The notes under the pieces were generated by a model, which made no database searches, was not told where the DNA came from, and saw only the letters and a program-made list of their open reading frames with translations. From NCBI GenBank assembly GCA_905221605.1, contig CAJNDS010002126.1, positions 248,501-312,500 of the forward strand: a stretch of 64,000 bases of DNA. The letters run 5' to 3'. Positions 22,901 through 33,700 of the stretch are shown here, one piece after another (position 1 is the first letter of the stretch; each line of letters begins with the position of its first letter). A program made the position numbers and the translations under genes. The stretch is from Symbiodinium natans (lineage: Eukaryota > Sar > Dinophyceae > Suessiales > Symbiodiniaceae).

Positions 22901-24577
22901 GGGGTTTAGGGCTTTGGGCTTGGGGTGTCGTGTTTGGGGCTTCGGGTTCAGGGATTAGGGTCTCGGGTTTAAGGGTTTGGGGTTTGCGGTTGGTGATTTT
23001 CGGAGGGCTCGGCGTTTGGAAGATGTTTCCTTGGCCTTGAAACCCGAAACCCGAAACCCGAAACCCGAAACCCGAAACCCTAAACCCTAGACCCTAAACC
23101 CTAAACCCTAAACTCTAAAACCTAAACCCTAAACCCTAAACCCTTAGAGGTGGCCTCTGTCGGCCCCTTGGCTGGAACCCCCGCCGCTGGGCACTCTTCG
23201 CCGGCGGGGCGACTTTCACCATGTTGGCCTGGAGCGACCCGGCTTTCAAGAAAGGTTCTAGGTTTAGGGATTTAGGGTTCGGGTTTAGGGTTTAGGGGTC
23301 TAGGGGTTTAGGGGTTTAGGGGTTTAGGGGTTTAGGGGTTTGGGGGTTTAGGGGTTTCGGGGTTTCGGGGTTTAGGGGTTTCGGGGTTTCGGGGGTTTGG
23401 GGTTGGGGGGTTTTGGGGGTTTGGGGGTTTAGGGTTTAGGGTTTTGCTCCCTGTGATAGAGCCCTGCTGCAGGTACCCCTGATTTTCTACATATTAGCAC
23501 AGCTCCCAAATTCAATACCATGACCGCCTCCCCTCCCTCCAAGGCTATAATTGCACATTGTTGCTGTTGATTTTTCCTATGATTATTACTGCTATTCCTA
23601 TTGCCACTACCAAGGAGGGAGGAGGAGGCAGGAGGAGGAGGAGGAGGAGGAGGAGGAGGAGGAGGAGGAGGAGGAGGGAGGAGGAGGGAGGAGGAGGCGG
23701 AGGAGGAGGAGGAGGAGGAGGAGGAGGGGAGGAGGAGGAGGAGGAGGAGGAGGAGGAGGAGGAGGAGGAGGAGGAGGAGGAGGAGGAGGAGGAGGAGGAG
23801 GAGGAGGAGGAGAGGAGGAGGAGGAGGAGGAGGAGGAGGAGGAGGAGGAGGAGGAGGAGGGAGGAGGAGCGCACCTCAGGGTAGCTTCATTTTCTGAAAC
23901 AAGTGCTGAAACAAGTTTGGAAGTCTTGGCCTTAACAGCCCCCCTAAACCCTAAACCCTAAACCCTAAACCCTAAACCCTAAACCCTAAACCCTAAACCC
24001 TAAACCCTAAACCCTAAACCCTAAACCCTAAACCCTAAACCCTAAACCCCAAACCCCAAACCCCCAAACCCCAAACCCTCCCAACAGGCCTCGGGGTGAT
24101 GACGGCCATGGCCTTCGCGCAATGGCTGGCAAGCCCGGATCGAACTGGCATCCCGTTAAGCTTCCTCCTCGGTGCCGCAGGCACCCTCGACCCTAAACCC
24201 CAAGGCTCCGAAACCCCGACAACACAACCAACACGCCCCAAAACCCTTCAAGACCCCCCTAAAGGGCCCCCCAAGCCCCAAAATCTCGACCCCAAAGAGC
24301 CCACTTTTTTCCCGCAGCCCCCAAACCCAAAACTGCTCTCAAACCCTAAAACCCTACTTTGAAATCCTGAAGCCTCCAACCCCCACATCGTTTCCTAAGC
24401 CCCCAAAGCTCTGAAACTCCCTGAAACTCCTAAACCCTAAGCCCGAAACCCTAAACCTTGAAACCCCTAAACTCGAAGCCCCAAGCAGGGTCTGCAAGCG
24501 CAGCAGCAGCCTTCGGCGCCGCGTCGGGCGTGCTGCTCTGCTTCTTCGCGTGCGCCGTGGCTCCCAGGACGCCCCAG
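10564..24577 (+). CDS. Kelch-repeat protein with signal peptide and C-terminal membrane segments
   Basis: Exon 1 starts at ATG 10564 and encodes a signal peptide (MVPLRWLLLSSLAVGAAAGA, then a basic SERRRAK). Later islands encode kelch blade pieces: RYGHAMAAGEGQLYLFGG (11108-11215), SELWRYDTAEALW (11602-11662), SVLVFGG...LSDLWRWQ (13222-13335), PTARFGQAML (13462-13551), FWLHGGAGG (13921-14002), GNLWMHGGYGG...DDTWRL (16645-16728), LWSEL...RQGHIAFYAG (17234-17334), MVADMFHYDA (18475-18552), GTLWLHGG...LGDLW (about 21255-21320) and a weaker piece (21699-21771). Hydrophobic exons follow at 22684-22797, about 23150-23254, 24088-24179 and 24489-24577; the last three join in phase. Kelch blades form a beta-propeller, usually for protein binding. 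With the signal peptide this suggests a lumenal or extracellular propeller anchored in a membrane (inference). Some exons are probably missed, and no stop codon was placed. Confidence 0.75.
10733..10877. repeat. CCCTAAA array in kelch intron 1
   Basis: About 19 units beginning shortly after a GTACGTAACCC stretch downstream of the signal-peptide exon. Confidence 0.85.
11108..11215 (+). CDS. Kelch exon: RYGHAMAAGEGQLYLFGG
   Basis: Clear kelch strand pattern: R-x-G-H-x-M, then a hydrophobic strand ending in the diagnostic GG. An in-frame TGA at 11104 forces the acceptor to the AG at 11106-11107. Downstream is a TTTAGGG array. Confidence 0.75.
12060..13000. other. Intron region of the kelch gene, mixed unique and degenerate repeat sequence
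   Basis: Contains unique GC-rich sequence (12060-12320), C-rich low-complexity DNA (12360-12480) and short CCCTAAA and CCCCAAA runs (12755-12845). Overlapping frames occur on both strands at 12056-12318 but none carries a kelch motif. Confidence 0.4.
13222..13335 (+). CDS. Kelch exon: SVLVFGG ... LSDLWRWQ
   Basis: The acceptor is CAG at 13219-13221. The frame holds the hydrophobic strand and GG pair followed by the D-L-W-R-W strand typical of kelch units, then an acidic loop ending near EHWD. Open to a TGA beyond the probable donor. Confidence 0.75.
14373..14520. repeat. CCCTAAA/CCCCAAA array
   Basis: CCCCAAA units grade into perfect CCCTAAA. Just upstream a 32-bp block (CCCTAAACCCTTAAAGCCCT...) is duplicated at 14046-14077 and 14088-14119, separated by an A-tract. 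Confidence 0.8.
14696..15470. repeat. Non-telomeric repeat region: GGAGGCCCCTG-type 12-mers, then a ~90-bp unit
   Basis: From 14715 to 15120 the DNA is a degenerate tandem of GGAGGCCCCTG-like units, which gives the minus-strand frame a collagen-like look (GASRGLQGPP). From about 15220 to 15460 a longer unit recurs about three times, each with CCTTCGGCCCAGACC (15228, 15323, 15410) followed by CGCAAAAACCT or a close variant. Lies in a kelch-gene intron. Confidence 0.55.
16645..17334 (+). CDS. Kelch exons: NLWMHGGYGG...DDTWRL and LWSEL...GHIAFYAG
   Basis: Two exons, 16645-16728 and 17234-17334, flank an intron filled with TTTAGGG then CCCTAAA arrays. Together they give the order expected for one kelch unit and the start of the next: GG pair, D-x-W strand, L-W-x-E-L strand, then R-x-G-H. 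Confidence 0.7.
17344..17492. repeat. TTTAGGGG 8-mer array
   Basis: About 15 units of eight bases, homogenised within this intron and bordered by ordinary TTTAGGG. A second, independent TTTAGGGG array is at 20935-21015 and a third at about 23290-23345. Confidence 0.85.
19633..19720. repeat. CCCTAAA array
   Basis: About 12 perfect units. The 590 bases upstream (19040-19630) are repeat-poor, with overlapping frames on both strands, none convincing as a gene. Confidence 0.85.
19846..19936. repeat. AT-rich TA / TTTA microsatellite
   Basis: TATATA runs with single G interruptions, ending in about five TTTA units. The IYIYIY-type frame across it is an artefact. Confidence 0.85.
20089..20376. repeat. 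Four-copy 64-66 bp tandem repeat ending in a hairpin
   Basis: Units begin CCTCAAATCG / CCGCAAATCG at 20089, 20153, 20219 and 20285, each with a core AACGTCGG or AACGTTG and ending ATCCCCGATAAGGGG-like. The last unit (about 20268-20302) is followed by its inverted copy (20345-20376, CGTTACGATTTGAGG) around a loop with A7 and T6 tracts, forming a potential stem of about 30 bp. Confidence 0.7.
20511..20740. repeat. CCCCAAA/CCCGAAA array grading into CCCTAAA
   Basis: CCCCAAA dominates 20520-20615, CCCGAAA 20628-20650 and CCCTAAA from 20680. CCCCAAA contains no stop codon in either strand's frames, giving GFGVWG-type frames. Confidence 0.85.
22226..22657. repeat. TTTAGGC array switching to TTTAGGG
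   Basis: About 45 TTTAGGC units (22235-22530) followed by TTTAGGG (22530-22657) with one TTTAGGC interruption. TTTAGGC is the nematode-type telomere unit; here it is clearly a local variant of the surrounding TTTAGGG. Confidence 0.88.
22684..24577 (+). CDS. Hydrophobic C-terminal exons of the kelch gene
   Basis: Exons 22684-22797 (SFLLALMVPFCCLQLRGRRR), about 23150-23254 (WALFAGGATFTMLAW), 24088-24179 (LGVMTAMAFAQWLA) and 24489-24577 (GAASGVLLCFFACAVAPRTP) each hold a likely membrane span. The joins 23254 to 24088 and 24179 (GC donor) to 24489 keep phase. They could belong to a separate small membrane protein, but no start codon with a signal was found upstream of them. Confidence 0.55.
23616..23872. 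repeat. GGA/GAG trinucleotide microsatellite
   Basis: About 250 bases of GGA repeats with a few GGGA interruptions. All long frames across it on both strands (poly-E, G, R, S, L, P) are artefacts. Intron of the kelch gene. Confidence 0.92.
23942..24080. repeat. CCCTAAA array ending in CCCCAAA just before an acceptor
   Basis: About 15 perfect units, then CCCCAAA, ending seven bases before the CAG acceptor at 24085-24087. Confidence 0.85.
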
Positions 24578-25409
24578 GTATTTGTTGACTTTGGGGGGGG
24601 GGAGAAGGGTTTAGGGCTCCGGGTTTTTGTGCTGCTAATCTACGGCGGCAACCAAAATGTAGGGTACCAACATTTTTGGAGAACTGACCAGCTCGAATGG
24701 TCATTTCCCTAGACTTCCGGGCAAAATTTAAGACGTGCAGGAGACAGAAGAAATGAGCGAACCCCTGACATAGGCGGTAGCCCTCAGCCCTAAATTTAAG
24801 AGCCTCCGGCTCAAGCCGCCGACCCCGCCAGAGCATAGTTGAAAGGTCTAAACCCGCTCGTCGGCTCAAAGGATGCTTTCCTCATCGCATGGTTCGAAGA
24901 GCATCGCAGCCTGCTCGGCAGAATCCCAAAAAGTTGTGAAACGCTCGCGCCTCTGTGAAACCTGGGGGGGGGTGGGGGGTAGCACCAGGACCCAAATGGG
25001 GCAATTCAAAGGCCCCGTGTTTGGGTGGGGGGGGGGTAGCAGGTGCCTGATTACAATCCTTGAAGTGCGGGGGGGAAAGGTATGCGAAACCGCCTATGGT
25101 CCATGAGTTTATGCGGTGTGGGTGGCCTGGCCCTCCACGGAAAAGCTGCCGGGGTACCCCCCCCACCCCCCCCCCCCCCCCCCCCCCCCCCGCGTTTTGG
25201 GAGGGAAAAAGGGAGGTTTTCCTCCAGAAACCTATCCAACACGCCGCCAGGGTCGGCGGACCCCTAAACCCTCAGCCCGTCAGCCCTAAACCCTAAACCC
25301 TAAACCCTAAACCCTAAACCCTAAACCCTAAACCCTGAACCCTAAACCCTGAACCCTACACCCTAAACCCTAAACCCCAAAGCCGAATGACCATTCTAGC
25401 TCGCGGAGG

Positions 25410-28400
25410 ATGCAGGGCTCCTATGAGCCCATGGAAGACCCGATGCATCTGGCGCTTGCCTTGCTGGACGCCGACATCAAGCTGGTCCGCCTCGAGTTCC
25501 TGCGCGAGTCTCGGCAGCTCTTTCGGTTTTATTAGAGGGTTAGAGGGTCATATATAAGGTCATACAGGGTTATATAGGGTTATATAGGGTTATATAGAGA
25601 GTTGTATAGAGAGTTGTATAGAGAGTTGTATAGGGTCATAGAGTAGCCGCTTCTTGCGAGCTTTGCAGACTTGCTCGGAGCACATCTTCTCCATGTCATC
25701 CCCAAACACCTCGTTCCAAGAGCCCAACCCCTCACCCTGAAGTAAGCCTTGCAACCCGAAGCCCAACCTGTCCCCCAAACCCCCCAAAATACCTTGAAGC
25801 CTTTAGCCCTAAACCCTAAACCCTAAACCCTAAACCCTAAACCCTAAACCCTAAACCCTAAACCCTAAACCCTAAACCCTAAACCCTAAACCCTAAACCC
25901 TAAACCCTAAACCCTAAACTACCCTAAACCCTAAACTACCCTAAACCCTAAACCCTAAACCCTAAACCCTAAACCCTAAACCCTCAACCCTAAACCCTAA
26001 ACCCTAAACCCTATCGAAGCTCCTCCCAGCCTTAAGGAGCTGCACGAGTCCCACGGCCTGTGGCCTCGCCGACAGGAGGCCGAGAGGCTGCGAACTCGCT
26101 CCGGGCGCCCGGCGCTCCTCAGCCACTCGGAGGCCGGGTTGTGGGGGTGCAGCTGCGTGCCTACCTTTGGAGGCTAGGGTTTAGGGTTTAGGGTTCAGGG
26201 TTTAGGGTTTAGGGTTTAGGGTTTAGGGTTTGGGGTTTGGGGTTTAGGGTTTAGGGTTTAGGGTACGGTCTCATACGGAGGGGGGGGATGTTGGGGGCTT
26301 TCCGGCGGGGGGGGGGGGTGCTCAAGTCTTTCGAGGCGGCTCTGCTGGATTTGGGATGAGAGTGATCTCCAGCCCTGAACCCTAAACCTTACACCCTAAA
26401 CCCTAAACGCCCTGAACCCTAAACCCTAAACCCTCAACCCTAAACCCTAAACCCCAAACACCCTGAACCCTCCCTAAACCCTAAACCCCAAACACCCTGA
26501 ACCCTCCCTAAACAGGTGGTGAACTGGGCTAGGGCCATGTGCGCAGACCCGAAGCAACAGCGGGTGATTTCCTTGTCGCACATGTGGGAAGCCACCGGGC
26601 ATCCTGATCCTAGGTTGCATTATTTATTTATTTATACTCATTTATCAAGTGTTTTTCTGTGGTGTGTGTGTGTGTGGATTATTTTGGTGAATAGTTCCTA
26701 CGGGATTCTTATAGTGTTGTATAGGGTTATGTAGGGTTCTTTAGGGTTATGTAGGTCTCAAAGGCGAAACAAACCCTAAGCCCAGAGAACTGTGACGTTG
26801 CTCGACATGAACACCTGAGCCCGAGCATCTAGAGGCTTAAAACCCCAAACAAACCCTAAGACCCTGCCGAAACCCCAAACACAACCAAAACCCGAAACTC
26901 TAAACCCGAAACCCTGAACCCAGGATCCCTACACCCTGAACCCTGAACCCTGAACCCTAAACCCTAAACCCTAAACCCTAAACCCTAAACCCTAAACCCT
27001 AAACCCTAAACCCTAAACCCTAAACCCTAAACCCTAAACCCTAAACCCTAAACCCTAAACCCTAAACTGAACCCAGGATCCCTATGGCTTCCAACTCAGT
27101 GAGCTGGTCTGCTTGCTGGAGGATGCCTGGAGGAGGGACTCGAGGATGATCCTCGGGGTGTTCATTGACTTCATGAGCCTCTACCAATCCAGGCGGCGGA
27201 GGGTGGTGGTTTTTTCTTGACAAAGGAAGGGTCTAGGGTTTAGGGTTTAGGGTTTAGTTTAGGGTTTAGGGTTCAGGGTTTAGGGTTTTGGGTTTGGGGC
27301 TTTAATCACCCTACCACTCCAGGCAGTCGAAGAAGCACGAAGAGAAGGCCTTTCAAGATGCCATGAGGAGCATGCACCTTCTCTATACGCACGACTGGAC
27401 ATACACCGTGTCTTGAAAGAATTGAAGGAACCTGATAGAAAGTAGCTATGGTTGTGATGGCCTTTTTAGCGACTTTTGTGAGTACTTTGTTGAGGCTTCC
27501 TGAAGCACAACCGAGGTGTGTGTGACAAGCCTGACGCCCCCGGCGTCGAAGGCTGGCCGGCGCCCCAGCCGACTCCACGTCTACTGTGAGGCTCCCCATT
27601 CGGACGGCCCTGGCCTCCAGTGTCTTGGGTACTCTTTACCCTTTGTTTAGGTTATGGGTTCCCTTATAAAGTAACCAAAAACCAAAAAGGGGGTGCCCTG
27701 AATATAATATGGTTGCTGGGCTACCCAGGTGGTGTGAGCCCAGCAGTTTGAACCACAACTCTGCGGAGCACCTCGGCTCCTAAACCCCAAACCCTAAACC
27801 CTAAACCTAAACCCTAAACCCTAAACCCAACCCTAAACCCTAAACCCTAAACCCTAAACCCTAAACCCTAAACCCTAAACCCTAAACCCCTACGGGCTCT
27901 AGTGATTGTGGCCAAGGGGAGTAATGGGGTTCGAGGGCACTCCTTGGGGGCCCCTTTCAACTCATAAGGGGTGCCTACGAGTAGGTAAGGTGGCTTCCTT
28001 AGAAGCCCTATAGCCTGGGCTCTGGGCCCAGGTATCTGCAGCGTGGGTGGTGCCTTGCGGAGCTCCAGTGGTCCAGCTTCTTGGCTTCGGGTTGAGGAGC
28101 CTTGGGAAAAGTAAGTTGCGAAAGAATAGGCTTATTTAGCAAAAGCTACGGCAAACTTTTCCTGGCAATCACAAAGCTAGCCGGATAGGCTTGTCTAGTA
28201 GACATCAACATGTCCTTATGATGGCAACTCATGGATATTTAAGGGACGCGGTGGGGAGGAAGGGCTGAAGTAGGCAGGCTCGCCTGACATGGTCCAGAGG
28301 CAGAAACATGTGGAAAGCGCAGGGAAAGGATACGGAGGAGGTGCAGGCCTCTTGCCGGCCCAAATGCCCCCTGGTCCTGATGCGCCCGCTCCCGGATGCC

Positions 28401-28449
28401 TGTCGGCTAAGGGGAGAGGGTGCGTGCACCGAACAAAAACGTAGAAACC

Positions 28450-28509
<60 letters not shown>

Positions 28510-30713
28510 ACCCTAAACCCTAAACGCTAAACCCCAAACCCCAAACCCCAAACCCCAAACCCTGAACCCTAAACCCTAAACCCTAAACCCTTAGCTAGAG
28601 CCCAGGCCTCCGCAGCTCCATGAAGTTCGGGCACGTCCTCGGCACGACGTCGTTCAAAAGCCAGCATCTGCCTCCTGGATTCGTAGCGAGAAACACCCTC
28701 AACCCTAAGCCCTAAACCCTAAACCCGAAACCCTAAACCCTAAACCCGAAACCCTAAACCCTAAACCCTAAACCCTAAACCCAACACACAACAACCCTAA
28801 GCCCTAAGCACGTAAACCTGAGGCTGCAGCGTGCACCCAAGGGCCCTGCCATGTTTCGGCGCGAGCTCGCCAAGAGCGCCTTCACCCACCGAAGCGACTT
28901 TTCCTTTCTCGCGGCGGCCCAGCAAATGGTGCTTCCCGGGCGTTTCTTCAGTCTGCTGCGTTTTTTTTTTTTTTTTTTTGGGGGGGGGTTTTGGCCTTCT
29001 TGCAAAATTAAGGTTGATCGGGTTTAGGGTTGAGGGTTTAGGCTGCTGTGGAGTTTTCTTGGGTGTTTTCCTTTTTCCAGAAAGCATGGCGGAGGGCTTT
29101 TCAGCGGAGGTGGTCTTCGATATATACATATATATATATTTTTATAATATGTCGTCGTTATATATGGCGTAATGGATGGCGTGATGGATGCCTGGATGGA
29201 TGGCGTAATGGCTTTCGTGGGTTTTCCTTTTAAATTAATATGTTTTAAGCACAGGGCAGGGTTGGCGGGAGCTGCCGCGCCTGGTTAAAAATGGTGCGTG
29301 AACGCCAACCCTCTGCGTGCGTGTTTTTGCGTTGTTGAGACGCAAAAAAGGACCCTCTGCGTGTTCGCGGGGTGTCGTGATCGCGTGAACGCCAACCCTC
29401 TGCGTGTTTCTGCGTTGTCGAGATGCAAAACGAGGACCCTCTGCGCGGTCCCGGCGTGTCGTGATCGCGTGAATGCAACCATCTGCGTGTTTTTGCGCTG
29501 TCGAGATGCAAAAACGAGGACTCTCTGCGATGGATGGCGGGTGGTCTTCGTGGGGGTCTACGGTAAATGTCGCGATGGATGTCGTAGTGGATGACGCAAG
29601 GATGGATGGCGTGATGCGAGGTTTTATTCGCGGCTTGAGATGCTTTCGGGACAGCCGTTCTCTAGTGGCCTTCTTGCAGGGTTGATAGGTTGATAGGGTT
29701 TAGAGTTTAGGGTTTAGGATTTAGGGCCATATTAGGCATCCTGACAACAGCTTCACAGAGTTTAAAACCCAAAGCTTCCCATCATCCGAGTACCACCCTA
29801 AGCGCTGAACCCCAAACCCTAAACCCTGAACCCTGAACCATTTGTGGAGACATCGTACCACACATAAGTCCGTTTGAAGCATGGACTTCAAAACCCTAAA
29901 CTCTCAACCCTAAAGCCCTCTCGGCCGAAACCCAAACCTCAAAAACCCTAACATCCCAACCCCAAACCCAAAACCCCAAAACCCCAAACGCCCAAGCCCT
30001 AAACCCTAAACCCCAAACCCCAAACCCCAAACCCCAAACCCCAAACCCCAAACCCCAAACCCCAAACCCTAAACCCTAAACCCTAAACCCTAAACCCAAA
30101 ACCCAAAACCCCACACCAAGGTTCGAGGAGAAGGCCCGTGATGCGCAAGCACTGGAGCTGGAAGGCCTGCCGGAGGCAGGGGGTTGAGGGGTCAACGGCC
30201 TTCCTGTCCCCTAATCCCCTAAGCCTCAAGCCCGAAACCCTAAGCCCCAAACCCTCAGCCCTAAGCCCTCAGCCTTAAGCCCTAAGCCCTAAGCCCTAAA
30301 CCCTAAGCCCGAAACCCTAAGCCCTGAAACTAAAACAAACGGTCAAGGCTGCTTGTCTCTCGATGCCCACATGCTTAGGCGGAGATTGAGATTCTGGCGG
30401 ACTCCCTCCAGTCCTACCAGGCCTTGGAGCAGCTCCAGCTATCCAGGTGCCTGGTTTGTTTGGGGGGTTAGGGTGGGTTTGAGGTTGATGGGTTGATGGG
30501 TTGATGGGTTTGGGGTTTAGGGTTGAGGGCTTGGGGTCTAGGATTGAGGTTGCGGGTTGAGATACGAACCTTGGGGTGGCTTGTAGGTTTGCAGGAGCGG
30601 TGTGCGATAAGCCTCAGAGGTTGAACATGAAGATCCCGCTCTCTCCCCGGATCGTCGGAAGAAGCAAGCCCAAAAGACAACCAGGAGCCCAGACCCTAAG
30701 CCCAAAGCCGCCG

Positions 30714-30747
<34 letters not shown>

Positions 30748-33700
30748 AGGTGTGCCATCGGTGTTCAAGGATTTGCGCTGCGCCTGACCTGGGTACAGTC
30801 ACTCCGGAAGGTGGCGCTGCAACTCGGTACTATCAAGGTTCAACAGACGGCGCTATGCAGGGTATGCAAGCAGTTAGGCCTTGGACGATTTTTGTATTTC
30901 CTGTCAGTTTGGCTTAACAGGGTCTTATGTGGGACTATTTCAGAGGGTTTCAAGTGCCAACCCAGGCAAGAATGTGCCATTGCTGATGCTGACCTTCCTC
31001 CCCTCCTTGAGGCAGGCTGAGAGGGTCCTGTCCTAAACCCCAAACCCCAAACCCCAAACCCCAAGCCCCAAGCCCCAAACCCCAACCCCCAAGCCCCAAG
31101 CCCTAAACCCCAAACCCTAAACCCTAAACCTTAAACCCTAAACCCTAAACCCTAAACCCTAAACCCTAAACCCTAAACCCCAACTCAGGAGGCCCCAATG
31201 TTTAGGGGATGCAGTTTTGGGTTTTAGGAGGCCTAAAGCCTTCCGCAGCGCTGGACTTTGAGCCCCGAAGCTCTTAAGGTCCATAGATAGGGTTTGGGGT
31301 TTAGGGTTTAGGGTTTAGGGTTTAGGGTTTAGGGTTTAGGGTTTAGGGTTTAGGGTTTGGGGTCTAGGGCTTAGGGTTTGGGGTCAGTTGAAAACGGCTG
31401 CCCCTTGAGAGAGCCTCAGAGCCCTGAGTTCTGTTCCTAGGAGGGGGACCCTTAAAAGGGAACCCCTTCTTAACGCTCTTCTGGCTCTCTTAAACAGGGA
31501 CCTTCTTCAGAGGGTCTATATCCCCAAGGGTCCCCCTAATCCTATCCCCAAACCCTAAACCCCAAACCCCAAACCCCAAACCCTAAACCCTAAACCCTAA
31601 ACCCTAAACCCTAAACCCTAAACCCTAAACCCTCTGTGGAGGCTCTGACGCCCTCCTGCCCCTGGCTGAGCTTGGACCTCAGCCTGAACTTCGTGGGCGA
31701 CGCAGGAGCTCCCGTGCTTTTGAGGGCGCTTAGGGTTTAGGGTTTAGGGTTTAGGGTTAAGGGTTTAGGGTTTAGGGTTAGCGGGTTAGGGTTTCGGGTT
31801 TCGAGGCCTCTCAGGGAGGAGGTTAGCGTCTTGAGGGTGTTTGTTGGGAGTAGTTTAGGGTTGAGGGTTCTGCGGGTTGAGGAGGCAGCGCTAACCCTGA
31901 AATCGTGGGTTGACTGAGCCACGCAAAGCAAATCAAGCACGAGCAAGACTATCCCTAAACCCCAAACCCGAAGCCCTAAACCCTAATCCCTAAACCCTCA
32001 ACCACAGCCCCTTAGAAGCTAAACAGGCATGCTGCACCTAAAGCCTCAAGCCCTTCTGCCGAAACAACAGGCGACACCCGAAACCCTAAACTCCCTAACC
32101 CCTAACCCTAAACCCTAAACCCGAAACCCTAAATCAAAAACCCTAAACCCTAAACCAACACCCGAAACCCGAAACCCTAAACTCGAAACCCTCAACCCCA
32201 AGAAGCCCCCGAGGGCACCTTCAAAGGCATCTGCGTCTGAGCCTTGGGATGTTCCCCGTTATACTAGCAGTCCTTACTAGGGATGATAGTTGGGGGGTAC
32301 TATCCCAAACCCAAAAACCCTAAACCCCAATCCCGAAACCCTAAACCCTAAACCCTAAACCCTAAAACCTAAACCCTAAACCCTAAACCCCAAACCCCAA
32401 AACGTCCCAATCTAAGCCCTTCAGGAGCCGCCAGCCTTTCTCGGGCACTGGCCAAGAAGCCCCGTCTTAAGGCGGGACTTGGGGTCTTGCAACCACTAGG
32501 CGGATTCGGGTTTAGGGTTTAGGGTTTAGGGCTTAGGGCGCAGGGTTTAGGGTTTGGGGTTTAGGGTTTGGGGGAGGGTGCCTGGACGCCTCTTCAACCC
32601 TTTGAAACCCAAAACCCCAAAACTCCCAGGAGCTGGTCCTCAAGAACAACTGCATCGAAGATGCTGGCGCCACGGCTCTATTCGAGGCATGGGTTTCTCT
32701 GCACAACCAGGAGGCACCTGCTTCGAGGCTTGGCTCGGTTTAGGGTTTAAGGTTTAGGGTCTAGGGTTCCGGGATTTGGGCTCGGGTTTAGGTTCAGGGG
32801 TTAGGGTGTAGGGTGCAGAGTTTAGAGTTTAGGGTTTAGGGTTTCGGGTTTGGGACATACTCCGATACCAAAAGCCCAAGGAGATGCGTGCCGAGTTGCT
32901 TACTGTTTGTGCTCTAGGCTTTGGGGAGAAGTCTCGCGGGACCAAAGGAGCGGGATGCTTAGAAGGGACCTTCGTACTGTAGAGGGTTTAGGGTTTAGGG
33001 TTTAGGGTTTAGGGGCTACACAGGGAGCCGTGGCTTTCTGACGGCTCTTCTGTCGCGTTCGGCTGTGCCTGGGACGCTAGGACAGCCTCCGGTGTCGGGG
33101 TCTCTCCATCTGCCACACTGAGGGTTGTTCACCCCTGGCGCCGCCCTCAGAAGTAGGCGAGTGTTTGTTCCAGGTGTTTTGGTTCCCTAGGCCTCCCTAA
33201 GGTTTAGGGTTTAGGGGTTTAGGGTTTAGGGTTTAGGGTTTAGGGTTTAGGGTTTAGGGTTTAGGGTTTAGGGTTTAGGGTTATCTTATCCTTCATGTTA
33301 GGAACCCTGCAGATCTCAGTCGTTGCCAACCACTCATCTCTGCAAATTGTAGCCTAGGAGCATAGGGACGGGGCTCTCTTGGGGAAATAAGACTAAGGGT
33401 CCCTTCTAGGGGTCCCTCCTTATAACCCTAAACCCTAAACCCTAAACCCTAAACCCTAAACCCTAAACCCTAAACCCTAAACCCTAAACCCTAAACCCTA
33501 AACCCCAAACCCCAAACCCGAAACCCTAAACCCTAAACACCTTACACGTCTTAAGGAGCTGCTCCTCAGCCGCCCTGTTGGACATGGCGGAGGGGGCGGT
33601 GCTCACCCGGTGGCGCAAGGACGGATTGATCGGGCTGGGCAAGCTGGACTTGCAGTACAACCTGTTAACCCGCCACTGTGCTTAATGTCGTTTTTTTTGT

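Noticed and set aside
23545-23961. Overlapping poly-E/G/R and poly-S/L/P frames
   Set aside because: Trinucleotide GGA microsatellite; all frames are open by composition.
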